The position numbers and the translations under genes were made by a program. A stretch of DNA of 64,000 nucleotides from Halonatronomonas betaini (GTDB taxonomy: Bacteria > Bacillota > Halanaerobiia > Halanaerobiales > Halarsenatibacteraceae): contig NZ_JADPIE010000010.1 in NCBI RefSeq assembly GCF_015666175.1, positions 1 through 64,000 of the forward strand, given 5' to 3'. Of this stretch, positions 33,236 through 41,533 are shown in pieces (positions within the stretch are counted from its first letter, which is position 1; the number at the start of each line of letters is the position of its first letter). The notes below the pieces were generated by a model. The model worked only from the letters and a program-made list of their open reading frames with translations. It searched no databases and was not told the DNA's origin.

Positions 33236-35032
33236 TTAAGCTTTAATGTCAATATGCCGATATTTATCGATGACTTCTTTAATACTTAGATCATCTTTTA
33301 TATCAATAGTTTCTGTAATTATTTCTTCCCTTAATTCTAAATTATTGATTTCATCAATAGTTTTAGTCTCAATAGTGACTAGATTATAATTTGATCTAGC
33401 AATATTATCTTTTAAAGTTTCTAAATTGTTATCAATAGATTCCTTTAAATTAGCGCTGGTAGTGATAAAATTAGCTTTGATTTTTTTATTTAAAATGTTG
33501 ATATCTGCTTTAACCGTAGATTTTTCTGAAAGGTCAATAATAAAGCTTAATTGATAACTCTTATTTTCTTTATTTTTATCAGCTTTAGCATCTCTTGTAA
33601 CTCTCAAATACAATTTATCTGGAGTATTTTTTTCATCATTTATAAATAGAGGTAATTCAATATATAATAGAAGTTGTTGATTCTCACTTAAATTAGAAAC
33701 CTGATTGAGCATAGTTAAACTAGCAGCAGAAGATAGATTGTCTGATTCAGCAAATAAACTTGTGAAATCACTTTCAGTAAGAAATTCTATAAATTCAGAA
33801 AAATTATTAATATTAAAATTATCCGGGAATTGATTTTCATAACTTAAAGCCTCTAGAAAGAACTTTCTTACAGGGAGATTATTTCTATCTAAAAATGCTG
33901 CAGCTTTTATTAATAATCTCTGAAGATTAGAATCAGAGTTTTCCGAGATGAATTCAATTAAAGGCACTACTAACTCTGGGTCTAAAGGTAACTCAGAAGC
34001 CAGCCAGCTCTGAAAAAATAATGTTTGATTTTCAGTAGATAATTCTCCAAAACTATTAATTAGATTATCAAGGGCCGATGATAATTCTGGACTTTCTTGA
34101 TCTGCTTTAATAGATAGATTATCATTAATAAAGCTATGGTTATCTTGAATAATTTTTTCCAATTCAAATTTTATAACTTGATTTATTCTTGCAGCCATTA
34201 TATCCTCCTTGATTAACTTTGAAACCTGATTTAACAAAGCTATTCCAATAGCAGAAGAAAGTGAGTTTGATTTGGAAAATGTATATGAAAATCCACCTTT
34301 ATTAAGGGTTTTTATAAGTTCAGATAGATTATTAATATTAAAATTATCAGTTGATTGATTTCCTATAGAGATTTCTCTGAAGTCATCAGCAAAACTATCA
34401 ATTGCTAAATAGTTTTTATTTGAGGAGTTTTCAGCAAATATTTTATTATCATTTAGTAAATTTTGTTCTATTTCAAGCTCAATAATTTGATTAATCATCG
34501 AATCTAGAGCATTATCTTTACTTAAATTAGATATCTGATTTAACAAAGCTATTCCAATAGCAGAAGAAATTTTGTTTGAATGAGTAATTATATCTGAAAA
34601 ACCGCCTTTATTTAAAAATTCAATAAGGTCAGATAGGCTATTAATATTAAAATTTTCAATCAATTGATCTTCATAACTCAAAATCTTTAAGAAGAAATTT
34701 TTTACAGAAAGATTATTACTACTTAAAAAATTAGCAGAAGTTATTATCAATCTCTTGATATTAGAATCAGGATTTTCTGATATAAATTTTATCAGTTGTA
34801 ATGTTAATTCTTGATCTAAAGGTAATTCAGATGCAATCCAGTTTTGAAAAAATGCTTGTTGATCTTTAGTAAATAATTCCCCAAAATCATTAATAAGATT
34901 ATCAATATCTGATAAAGTTTCTGCAACAGGTTGATTTGCTTTAAAAGAAAACTCTTTATTCTTTAAGCTCTGGCTTTCTCGCATAATCTTTTCTAATTCA
35001 ACTTTTATAACTTTATCGATCCTTGAAACCAT
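33236..35032 (-). CDS. FliK/YlqG-like protein with internal tandem duplication
   Basis: 598-aa protein. Residues about 455-598 resemble the C-terminal domain of flagellar hook-length control protein FliK. The N-terminal part is duplicated: residues 1-172 align with 279-449 (MVSRIDKVIKVELEKI against MAARINQVIKFELEKI; WIASELPLD against WLASELPLD), and residues 230-272 are a third, partial copy. M279 is preceded by AAGGAGG, so the second copy still carries the start signals of a free-standing gene. It probably encodes a 598-aa protein and possibly a 320-aa form. The partner FlhB-like gene follows. Its function outside flagella is unknown. Confidence 0.72.
   Translation of the reverse strand: MVSRIDKVIKVELEKIMRESQSLKNKEFSFKANQPVAETLSDIDNLINDFGELFTKDQQAFFQNWIASELPLDQELTLQLIKFISENPDSNIKRLIITSANFLSSNNLSVKNFFLKILSYEDQLIENFNINSLSDLIEFLNKGGFSDIITHSNKISSAIGIALLNQISNLSKDNALDSMINQIIELEIEQNLLNDNKIFAENSSNKNYLAIDSFADDFREISIGNQSTDNFNINNLSELIKTLNKGGFSYTFSKSNSLSSAIGIALLNQVSKLIKEDIMAARINQVIKFELEKIIQDNHSFINDNLSIKADQESPELSSALDNLINSFGELSTENQTLFFQSWLASELPLDPELVVPLIEFISENSDSNLQRLLIKAAAFLDRNNLPVRKFFLEALSYENQFPDNFNINNFSEFIEFLTESDFTSLFAESDNLSSAASLTMLNQVSNLSENQQLLLYIELPLFINDEKNTPDKLYLRVTRDAKADKNKENKSYQLSFIIDLSEKSTVKADINILNKKIKANFITTSANLKESIDNNLETLKDNIARSNYNLVTIETKTIDEINNLELREEIITETIDIKDDLSIKEVIDKYRHIDIKA
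34196..34210 (-). promoter_or_regulatory. internal ribosome-binding site and start codon in the FliK-like gene
   Basis: On the minus strand AAGGAGG (34210-34204), then five bases and ATG (34198-34196), in frame with the long gene. The same arrangement (AGGAGG, five bases, ATG) precedes the gene's own start at 35032. The signal was evidently copied with the coding sequence and now encodes residues KED-I-M. Confidence 0.75.
34226..34569 (-). repeat. 35-bp exact repeat inside the FliK-like gene
   Basis: A 35-base sequence at 34226-34260 recurs identically at 34535-34569, offset 309 bases (103 codons). It encodes SSAIGIALLNQ in both places. Identity at DNA level suggests a recent intragenic duplication or gene conversion. 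Confidence 0.85.
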
Positions 35033-35058
35033 AATATCCTCCTGCTCTAATTGAAGAA

Positions 35059-35664
35059 TTAATCATCAACAAATTCAGATATCAGATCTTTGCCAATTTG
35101 ATTTAATTTATTTAAGGATTCTTCATCTTCAGAAATTAGATTGTCATCAGTATTGGGATATAAAAATTGAGTGAATTTTTTTGCGTTTATCGCTCTAAAA
35201 AATAAAGAAGTTACTTTCTCTAAGGCAATGAATTGGTCTTCGTAACCAGGAGCTCCAGCTGCTCCGATCAAAACAGATCTTCTTTTTTTATCCCTATCTA
35301 TAATAGGTTCTTCCAGCACATATTTACTGGCCCAGATCGGCTGGCAGCGATCAATCATTTTCTTAATATGAGAGGGCATACCATTAAAATAAATAGGTGA
35401 AGCAAGTAAAACTATATCAGCTCTATCAAAATCCTTTAACAACTCAGTCATATCATCATTGAATACACATTTAGCAGTCTTATCACAGTTGAAACAGGCA
35501 GTACAGGTTTTAATATCCATCATAAAAGGTTTTATTATTTTTTCAGATATTTCTATATTCTCAGTTACTGCTTTTTCTTTACAGCCATCTATAATTTTAT
35601 CCAGCATAAAGCTACTATTACTATTAGAACGGGGACTTCCCTTAATTGCAAGTATATTTAACAT
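35059..35664 (-). CDS. flavodoxin-like NAD(P)H-dependent FMN reductase family protein
   Basis: 201-aa flavodoxin-fold protein of the NADPH-dependent FMN reductase/iron-sulfur flavoprotein group. The phosphate loop GSPRSNSNSSFMLDKI is at the N-terminus, a cysteine group (CTACFNCDKTAKC, residues about 55-67) may bind an Fe-S cluster, and LLASPIYFNGMPSHIKKMIDR is the second FMN-binding segment. It starts at ATG after AGGAGGT and follows a strong promoter. The FliK-like and FlhB-like genes are downstream on the same strand. The electron-transfer partner is unknown. Confidence 0.85.
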   Translation of the reverse strand: MLNILAIKGSPRSNSNSSFMLDKIIDGCKEKAVTENIEISEKIIKPFMMDIKTCTACFNCDKTAKCVFNDDMTELLKDFDRADIVLLASPIYFNGMPSHIKKMIDRCQPIWASKYVLEEPIIDRDKKRRSVLIGAAGAPGYEDQFIALEKVTSLFFRAINAKKFTQFLYPNTDDNLISEDEESLNKLNQIGKDLISEFVDD

Positions 35665-35692
35665 CTGCTATTACCTCCTATCGATTAATCTA

Positions 35693-35721
35693 ATTGTATA
35701 GGCATAGCCTTATTATGTCAA
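35693..35721 (-). promoter_or_regulatory. sigma-A-type promoter of the minus-strand flavodoxin/FliK/FlhB unit
   Basis: On the minus strand TTGACA (35721-35716) and TACAAT (35698-35693) are separated by exactly 17 bases, about 30 bases upstream of the flavodoxin-like gene's start. The -35 is perfect and the -10 has five of six matches. Confidence 0.8.
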
Positions 35722-35749
35722 TAAACAGAGAAGTCCCCTATAAATTATT

Positions 35750-36964
35750 TTATTTTACATTATCCTTTTTAGTATCTAAACTATATTTATCATTTTCAGC
35801 CAGCAAACTGACTCCCCCAGTATGTTCCGGAATATGATCTTCTTTAGCTTCATAACCAGGTTCTGTATAGGCAAATACCTTGCCCTCAAAATTACGGAGT
35901 ACGACTTTTCCAGGTGATCTGGATATTAAATATTGTGGATTGACAGGAATCTTGCCTCCTCCACCAGGTGCGTCGATTACATATGTTGGTACAGCCATAC
36001 CAGTTGTATGCTGTCTTAAAGATTCAATAATACTAATACCTCTATCGACTCTGGTTCTAAAATGTTCAATTCCCTGTGATAGGTCACACTGATAGATATA
36101 ATACGGCTTAATTCTCATTTTTAATAAACCGTGAACTAATTCCCGCATAATTTTTGGATTATCATTAATACCCTTTAAAAGAACAGACTGGTTACCAACA
36201 GGAATACCTGCATCTGCCAGTAATTGGGCTGCTCTTTCTGTTTCAGGTGTGATTTCATCAGGATGATTAAAATGAGTGTTCAAATAAATTGGATGATATT
36301 TTTTAAGCATATTCACAAGTTCTGGAGTTATTCTCTGTGGCATGACAACAGGGGTCCTTGATCCAATTCTAATAATTTCTACATGGTCAATCTCCCTTAA
36401 TTTTTTAATTATCTTTTCCAGTTTTTTATTGGAGATTAAAAGAGCATCTCCACCTGAAATCAGAACATCTCGAACCCTTGGTGTTTCTCTAATATAATCT
36501 ATAGCCTTTTCAATCTTTCCTAATGGTAGAGATTCATCAGTAGAGCCGGCAAATCTCCTCCTGGTACAATGCCTGCAGTACATCGAACACTGGTCAGTTA
36601 CAAGTAAAAGAACACGATCAGGATAGCGATGAGTCAAACCTGGTACCGGAGAATCAACATCTTCATGGAGAGGATCTTCCATATCGGCTTTTCCAAGATT
36701 TAATTCCTCGGATACTGGTACAGCCTGCTTTTTGATCGGACAATCAGGATCATCATTATTAATTAAACTTGCATAGTAAGGAGTTATAGCCATTCTTAAT
36801 TTTCCTAGAGCCTGATCTATCTCTTCCTTTTCCTGATCTGTTAGATCAATAACTTTACTTAAATGTTCAACATCAGAAATTCGATTTTTTAGTTGCCAGC
36901 GCCAGTCTTTCCAGTCAGATTCTTTAACATCTTTCCAGAGATCAATCTTCTTATATTCCTGCAT
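35750..36964 (-). CDS. kamA: lysine 2,3-aminomutase
   Basis: 404-aa radical-SAM, PLP-dependent enzyme converting L-lysine to L-beta-lysine, the first step of lysine fermentation. The radical-SAM cluster motif CSMYCRHCTRRR (cysteines near 128-135) is clear, followed by DVLISGGDALL and, near residue 330, the PLP-lysine region PGGGGKIPVNP. Size matches the clostridial enzyme. The minus-strand start follows a GGGGG ribosome-binding site. A sigma-54-type promoter lies about 60 bases upstream, so it is probably activated together with the downstream kam operon. Confidence 0.95.
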   Translation of the reverse strand: MQEYKKIDLWKDVKESDWKDWRWQLKNRISDVEHLSKVIDLTDQEKEEIDQALGKLRMAITPYYASLINNDDPDCPIKKQAVPVSEELNLGKADMEDPLHEDVDSPVPGLTHRYPDRVLLLVTDQCSMYCRHCTRRRFAGSTDESLPLGKIEKAIDYIRETPRVRDVLISGGDALLISNKKLEKIIKKLREIDHVEIIRIGSRTPVVMPQRITPELVNMLKKYHPIYLNTHFNHPDEITPETERAAQLLADAGIPVGNQSVLLKGINDNPKIMRELVHGLLKMRIKPYYIYQCDLSQGIEHFRTRVDRGISIIESLRQHTTGMAVPTYVIDAPGGGGKIPVNPQYLISRSPGKVVLRNFEGKVFAYTEPGYEAKEDHIPEHTGGVSLLAENDKYSLDTKKDNVK

Positions 36965-37020
36965 AAAATTTCCCCCTAATTAGGTTTGGTTTTAAATTTT
37001 TATGATCATAGTAATATTAA

Positions 37021-37038
37021 ATGCAATTTTTATGCCAG
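37021..37038 (-). promoter_or_regulatory. sigma-54 (-24/-12) promoter of kamA
   Basis: On the minus strand CTGGCATAAAAATTGCA (37038-37022): GG and GC elements are 10 bases apart, matching TGGCAC-N5-TTGCA at all but one informative base. It points toward kamA, about 60 bases away. Confidence 0.8.
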
Positions 37039-37133
37039 TTAAATTTTCTTTCTGCTAGCAACTGGACTGGCAATTTCATATAATTTATTGTTATAATAGA
37101 TAGGAAAGCAATAATAAACTGGAGGTATAAATA

Positions 37134-38219
37134 ATGACTAAATATCCCTGTACAAATATTCATTTAGATAAGATTAGAGAAAACGCCAGCCAGATGAGAG
37201 AAAAATGTGCTGCCAGTGGTGTTAAACTTGCTGGAGTTGCAAAAGGTGCTGCCGGAGACCTCAAGGTTGCCCGAGCTTTTCTGGAAGGTGGGATAGAGCA
37301 GCTTGCAGATTCAAGAATCCAAAACTTAAAAAAGTTTAAAGAAGCAGGTTTAGAAGCTGAAATGCTGCTGTTAAGATTACCTCATCCCGGGGAGGCAGAG
37401 GATGTAATTAAATATGCTGACATTAGTCTTAATACCGAATTAAAGACTCTTAAAGCCCTTTCTAAAGCAGCCATAACTAAAAATAAAAAGCATAAAGTTA
37501 TAATTATGGTAGATGTCGGTGATCTAAGAGAAGGTGTAATGCAGGATGACCTTCCTGATTTTCTAGTGGAAGCTCTAGAACTGGATGGAATAGAAGTATT
37601 AGGAATAGGAACAAATGTAGGTTGCTATGGTGGAGTGCTGCCAACTTCAACTAATACAAAGGTTCTTGTAGATTTAAGAGATAGACTGGAAACTACTCTA
37701 AATTGTAAACTTCCAGTTATCTCAGGAGGTAATACCGCCACATCAATCCTGTTAGAAAGAGATGAACTTCCCAGAGGAATCAACCATTTTAGAATTGGTG
37801 AAGGAATCATTCAGGGAACCGATGTAACCCATCAAAGAGATTTAATGGGTTTTAACAGGCAGAATATCACCCTGACAGCCCCGATAATTGAGTTGAAAAA
37901 TAAGCCATCAGTTCCAACAGGAGAGATAGGCCATGATGCCTTTGGCCAGAAGCCAGAATTTGAAGATAAAGGCACCAGGCTTAGAGCAATCCTGGAAGTT
38001 GGCCGTCAGGATGTCAGACCTGATGGAGTTAAGCCAACTATTGAAGGTATTGAAGTAATTGGGGCCAGCAGCGATCACCTTCTCCTTGATGTAACAGACT
38101 CAGAAAAAGAACTGGAAGTTGGAGATTTAATCACCTTTGAACTGGGCTATGGTGCAATGCTTTCAGCTATGACCACTAATTATCTTTATAGAAATTATAT
38201 TGATTCAGAGTCTGAATAA
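37134..38219 (+). CDS. orr: alanine-racemase-fold amino-acid racemase (ornithine/lysine type)
   Basis: 361-aa PLP enzyme with an alanine-racemase N-terminal barrel, of the ornithine-racemase family. Visible are AGVAKGAAGDL (PLP lysine), MVDVGDLREGVM, GIGTNVGCYGG and HFRIGEGIIQG. Characterised relatives racemise ornithine in clostridia; next to kamA and kamDE, a lysine racemase supplying D-lysine to KamDE is plausible. It is divergent from kamA and convergent with the next gene, whose 3' end it overlaps by about 25 bases. ATG follows TGGAGGTA. Confidence 0.82.
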   Translation: MTKYPCTNIHLDKIRENASQMREKCAASGVKLAGVAKGAAGDLKVARAFLEGGIEQLADSRIQNLKKFKEAGLEAEMLLLRLPHPGEAEDVIKYADISLNTELKTLKALSKAAITKNKKHKVIIMVDVGDLREGVMQDDLPDFLVEALELDGIEVLGIGTNVGCYGGVLPTSTNTKVLVDLRDRLETTLNCKLPVISGGNTATSILLERDELPRGINHFRIGEGIIQGTDVTHQRDLMGFNRQNITLTAPIIELKNKPSVPTGEIGHDAFGQKPEFEDKGTRLRAILEVGRQDVRPDGVKPTIEGIEVIGASSDHLLLDVTDSEKELEVGDLITFELGYGAMLSAMTTNYLYRNYIDSESE

Positions 38220-39814
38220 ACTTTTTCACCATGCTGATAAGTAGCTGTAACCTTTATATCTGAGATATTTTCTGCTGGAACCTTATTAGGATTATCTGAA
38301 AGCACCACAAAATCAGCCAGCTGACCTGGTTTTAAGTCGCCTTTATAATTGTTTTCTCCGCTTATCATCGCTCCTGCGCTGGTGAATAAATCCCAGGCCA
38401 TATCCAGTTCTAATTTCTCATCAGGTCTCCAGCCAGCAGCAGGTTTATTATCTTTATCCTGTCTGGTTATTGCAGTCTGGATTCCCCAGAGAGGGTTGAT
38501 AGGTTCAATTGGTGCATCAGAACTTCCAGCCAGACAGGCCCCTTTATCAATTAAACTCTTCCAGGCATATGAATTACTGGCCAGGTCTTTGCCTACATAT
38601 TTTTCAACAAATTTCCAGTCTGTAGCAACAAAGGCAGGCTGGATAGCCAGGTTCATATTTAAATCTCCAAGTCTGGATAGTTGCTCTTTCCTTGAAATCT
38701 GGCAATGGATTAGTAAAGATTCATTAATTTCAAAACCATTTTCACTGGCCTTTTCCATGGCATTTAAAGCTGTATCTAACGCCTTATCGCCAATAACATG
38801 AATTGCAGCTGTGAAACCATATTCAGCAGCTGTATTCAATAAATTGATCAGCTTATTTTCAGTTAATAATAAATCTCCATAATTAGAATTGCTACTAGAA
38901 TAAGGCTTGCTTAATGCAGCAGTCCTGGCTCCGAGGGAGCCATCTAACATAATCTTTAAAGGCCCGTGCAATTTCCAGTAATCACCCTGACCGGTCTGGC
39001 AGTTATTTTTATTTAGCCATTCTATTTCCTTTAAAGAATTGACCCTTTGCTGTAGCCATAATCTCGGAAAACTATCCCTGTTTTCAATTAATTTATTGTA
39101 AGCTGAGAGCATAAGATCAGGCCTATTTATAGCATTAAGATCATCAGTTCCAACTGATGTAATTCCCTGAGCCAGGAGTTTCTTGCTTGCTGATACAAGA
39201 GTTTTAACAACTGATTCTGGCTCTGGCTTTGGTAGGTTATCCTCTAAAAGATCTATGGCACTATCATAAAGCCGGCCATCTGGTCGACCATCTTTATATC
39301 TTCCAATCCGGCCACTTTCTGGTGCTTCAGTATTCTTATTAATATTGGCCAATTCCAGAGCTTTAGAGTTTAAAGCTGCAGCATGATAGCAGGCTCTGGT
39401 TATAATTAATGGCCTGTCATCAACTAAATTATCAAGAACCTTGCGATCAGGCAGTCTCCCGCCAGGTAGGTTTTGATCATGCAATCTAACTGCTCTTAAC
39501 AATTTATCACTATCTTTATTTTCTAGCCATTTAACAATTTTTGTTTTTAACTCACTTAAAGAATTGACATCTGAAAGGTCCAGAGCTTGAATATCTTTCC
39601 CCAGTTGATATAAATGGAGATGGGAATCATTAAAGCCTGCAGTTACAGTCTTTCCTTTAAGATCTACTTTAGGTAGATCCCCCCATTCTCCTAAGAGTGA
39701 ACTTTTATTTCCAGTCGCAACAACTCTGCCATTTTTCACTAAAAAAGCAGCATCTTCTTCCCAGTCATTATAAGCTTTTCTTAAATTACAATTATAAAAT
39801 AATCTATTATTCAT
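38195..39814 (-). CDS. YtcJ-like metal-dependent amidohydrolase
   Basis: 539-aa amidohydrolase of the YtcJ/NfdA group. Motifs: FNDSHLHLYQLG (HxH metal ligands), LDGSLGARTAAL, IHVIGDKALD, LIHCQIS and GSSDAPIEPINP. Members hydrolyse N-acyl or amide bonds of varied substrates, and the physiological substrate is seldom known. The start follows CGAGGAGGAAATATA. It lies between the racemase and the sigma-54 activator; a role in processing lysine derivatives is a guess. Confidence 0.85.
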   Translation of the reverse strand: MNNRLFYNCNLRKAYNDWEEDAAFLVKNGRVVATGNKSSLLGEWGDLPKVDLKGKTVTAGFNDSHLHLYQLGKDIQALDLSDVNSLSELKTKIVKWLENKDSDKLLRAVRLHDQNLPGGRLPDRKVLDNLVDDRPLIITRACYHAAALNSKALELANINKNTEAPESGRIGRYKDGRPDGRLYDSAIDLLEDNLPKPEPESVVKTLVSASKKLLAQGITSVGTDDLNAINRPDLMLSAYNKLIENRDSFPRLWLQQRVNSLKEIEWLNKNNCQTGQGDYWKLHGPLKIMLDGSLGARTAALSKPYSSSNSNYGDLLLTENKLINLLNTAAEYGFTAAIHVIGDKALDTALNAMEKASENGFEINESLLIHCQISRKEQLSRLGDLNMNLAIQPAFVATDWKFVEKYVGKDLASNSYAWKSLIDKGACLAGSSDAPIEPINPLWGIQTAITRQDKDNKPAAGWRPDEKLELDMAWDLFTSAGAMISGENNYKGDLKPGQLADFVVLSDNPNKVPAENISDIKVTATYQHGEKVYSDSESI

Positions 39815-39870
39815 TATATTTCCTCCTCGAATATAATAATATCATAAAAACTTAAGACTAATAAACACGA

Positions 39871-39910
39871 AAAATATTTTGCTTTTAGAAAAATATTTTG
39901 CACTAAAAGC
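39871..39910. repeat. direct and inverted repeats upstream of the sigma-54 activator
   Basis: AAAATATTTTGC occurs at 39871-39882 and 39890-39901 (19-base spacing). Overlapping it, GCTTTTAG (39881-39888) and CTAAAAGC (39903-39910) form an 8-bp inverted repeat. It lies in the 171-base divergent space between the amidohydrolase and the activator and could be an activator-binding (enhancer-like or autoregulatory) site. Confidence 0.5.
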
Positions 39911-39985
39911 AGGTATTTTTAAATTAAAATTGAATAGTAATAATTAGAAAGGTAATATTCACTTTATTATAGGGGGAAATATTAG

Positions 39986-41464
39986 ATGGTTAAGCTTGAT
40001 GATATTATTATGACCGATGATGGCGAAAAATTATTGAATGGTGAAATCTGGCAACAGATTGTTAATTCTCTGGATGAAGGCATGCATATAGTTGATCAAC
40101 GGGGTAGAACAATCTTATATAATCAAAGGGCATCAGAACTTGATGGACTAAAGCCAGAAGAAGTTTTGGATAAAAATATATTTGAGGCTTTTCCTTCATT
40201 GACATATGAAAGCAGCACCCTGATGCAGACTTTAAATAATAGAAAGACATATAATAATGAACAGCAGACTTTTGTTAATAAAAAAGGCCAGCAGATAACA
40301 ACGATCAATAAAACCTTTCCATTAGTTCTTGCAGATGGTAGCAAGGCAGCTATGGAGATTTCCAGGGATATCACTCACCTTCAGGAAATGGTTGAAAATG
40401 TTTCAGATTTAAGAAATAAATTTTATAACCAGAAAAAGTTAAAATCCAATCAGGTTAAAGATAATAATACGACATATACCTTTAAAGATCTAATTGGGGA
40501 GGAAAAACACTTTAAGAATCTCATTAAATCAGGGATTAGAGCAGCTCAGAATGATTCTTCAGTTTTAATAATTGGTGAGACAGGAACTGGCAAAGAATTA
40601 TTTGCTCAGGGAATTCATAATGCCAGTCCTAGAGTCGATAAGCCCTTTATTGCTCAGAACTGTGCAGCTCTACCTAGAAATCTTCTAGAAAGTCTTTTAT
40701 TTGGAACAGAAAAGGGTAGCTTTACTGGAGCTCATTCTAAACCCGGGCTTTTTGAGCAGGCAGAGGGGGGAACAATTCTCCTGGATGAAATTAATTCTTT
40801 AGACTATGATCTCCAGGCAAAATTATTAAGAGTTCTCCAGGAAGGGAAAGTTAGAAGAGTTGGTGGACAAAAAGAGATAGATGTTGATATTAGAGTTATT
40901 TCAACAATGAATCAGAGTCCAGACCAGGCCTTTGCAGAAGGGACTCTCCGCCAGGATTTATTTTATAGAATTAGTGTTGTCTCCTTTGAACTCCCGCCTT
41001 TAAGAAAGAGAAAGGATGATATTCCAGTATTAGCTGACTACTTTATATCTAATTTCAACCAAAAGTTCGGGCAGAATCTTAATGGAATAAGTGAACAGCT
41101 TTTAAATAAGATGAAAAACTATCACTGGCCAGGCAATGTCCGGGAATTAAAGCATATGATCGAATGTGGCTTTAATCTCTGCCAGGATGGTTCCTGCATT
41201 GATCTAGAAATTTTACCAGAATATCTCCAGAAGAAATTAAATCAAAATAGTTTCTCTGAAAAGAAAAAAGAAAATAAATTAGAAGAGATTCCTTCAGTTA
41301 AAGACCTTTCATCATTATCAGATTACCTTGAACAGATAGAGGTTGAGCTTATTCAGGAAGCTTTAGAACTTGCAGACAATAACATTACTAAAGCTGCCAG
41401 AGAATTAGATCTATCCAGACAATCTCTCCAGTATAAATTGAAAAAATATAATATCGAAGTTTAG
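39986..41464 (+). CDS. PAS-domain sigma-54-dependent transcription activator
   Basis: 492-aa bacterial enhancer-binding protein. A PAS sensor (about residues 21-135, EGMHIVDQRGRTILYNQRASEL in two blocks) precedes the AAA+ domain with Walker A GETGTGKE (197-204), the sigma-54 contact loop GSFTGA (244-249, the usual GAFTGA with serine) and Walker B ILLDE (264-268). A Fis-type HTH is at the C-terminus (TKAARELDLSRQSLQ). It lies directly upstream of the lysine operon and its -24/-12 promoter, so it almost certainly controls that operon and, by the matching promoter, kamA. The signal sensed is unknown. Confidence 0.93.
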   Translation: MVKLDDIIMTDDGEKLLNGEIWQQIVNSLDEGMHIVDQRGRTILYNQRASELDGLKPEEVLDKNIFEAFPSLTYESSTLMQTLNNRKTYNNEQQTFVNKKGQQITTINKTFPLVLADGSKAAMEISRDITHLQEMVENVSDLRNKFYNQKKLKSNQVKDNNTTYTFKDLIGEEKHFKNLIKSGIRAAQNDSSVLIIGETGTGKELFAQGIHNASPRVDKPFIAQNCAALPRNLLESLLFGTEKGSFTGAHSKPGLFEQAEGGTILLDEINSLDYDLQAKLLRVLQEGKVRRVGGQKEIDVDIRVISTMNQSPDQAFAEGTLRQDLFYRISVVSFELPPLRKRKDDIPVLADYFISNFNQKFGQNLNGISEQLLNKMKNYHWPGNVRELKHMIECGFNLCQDGSCIDLEILPEYLQKKLNQNSFSEKKKENKLEEIPSVKDLSSLSDYLEQIEVELIQEALELADNNITKAARELDLSRQSLQYKLKKYNIEV

Positions 41465-41478
41465 AGATTTCAGTAAAG

Positions 41479-41495
41479 TTGGTATAAAATTTGCA
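41479..41495 (+). promoter_or_regulatory. sigma-54 (-24/-12) promoter of the lysine operon
   Basis: TTGGTATAAAATTTGCA: GG (41481-41482) and GC (41493-41494) are exactly 10 bases apart, as required for a -24/-12 promoter, though TAT replaces the CAC part of the upstream element. It is 39 bases before the LysO-type gene and follows the sigma-54 activator. Confidence 0.75.
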
Positions 41496-41533
41496 TATTT
41501 ATTAAAGATAGAAGAGACTAGAGGAGGATTTAT

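Noticed and set aside
38195-38219. Truncation of the racemase or amidohydrolase at their overlapping 3' ends
   Set aside because: Both proteins have normal lengths and end motifs; convergent genes often overlap by a few codons.
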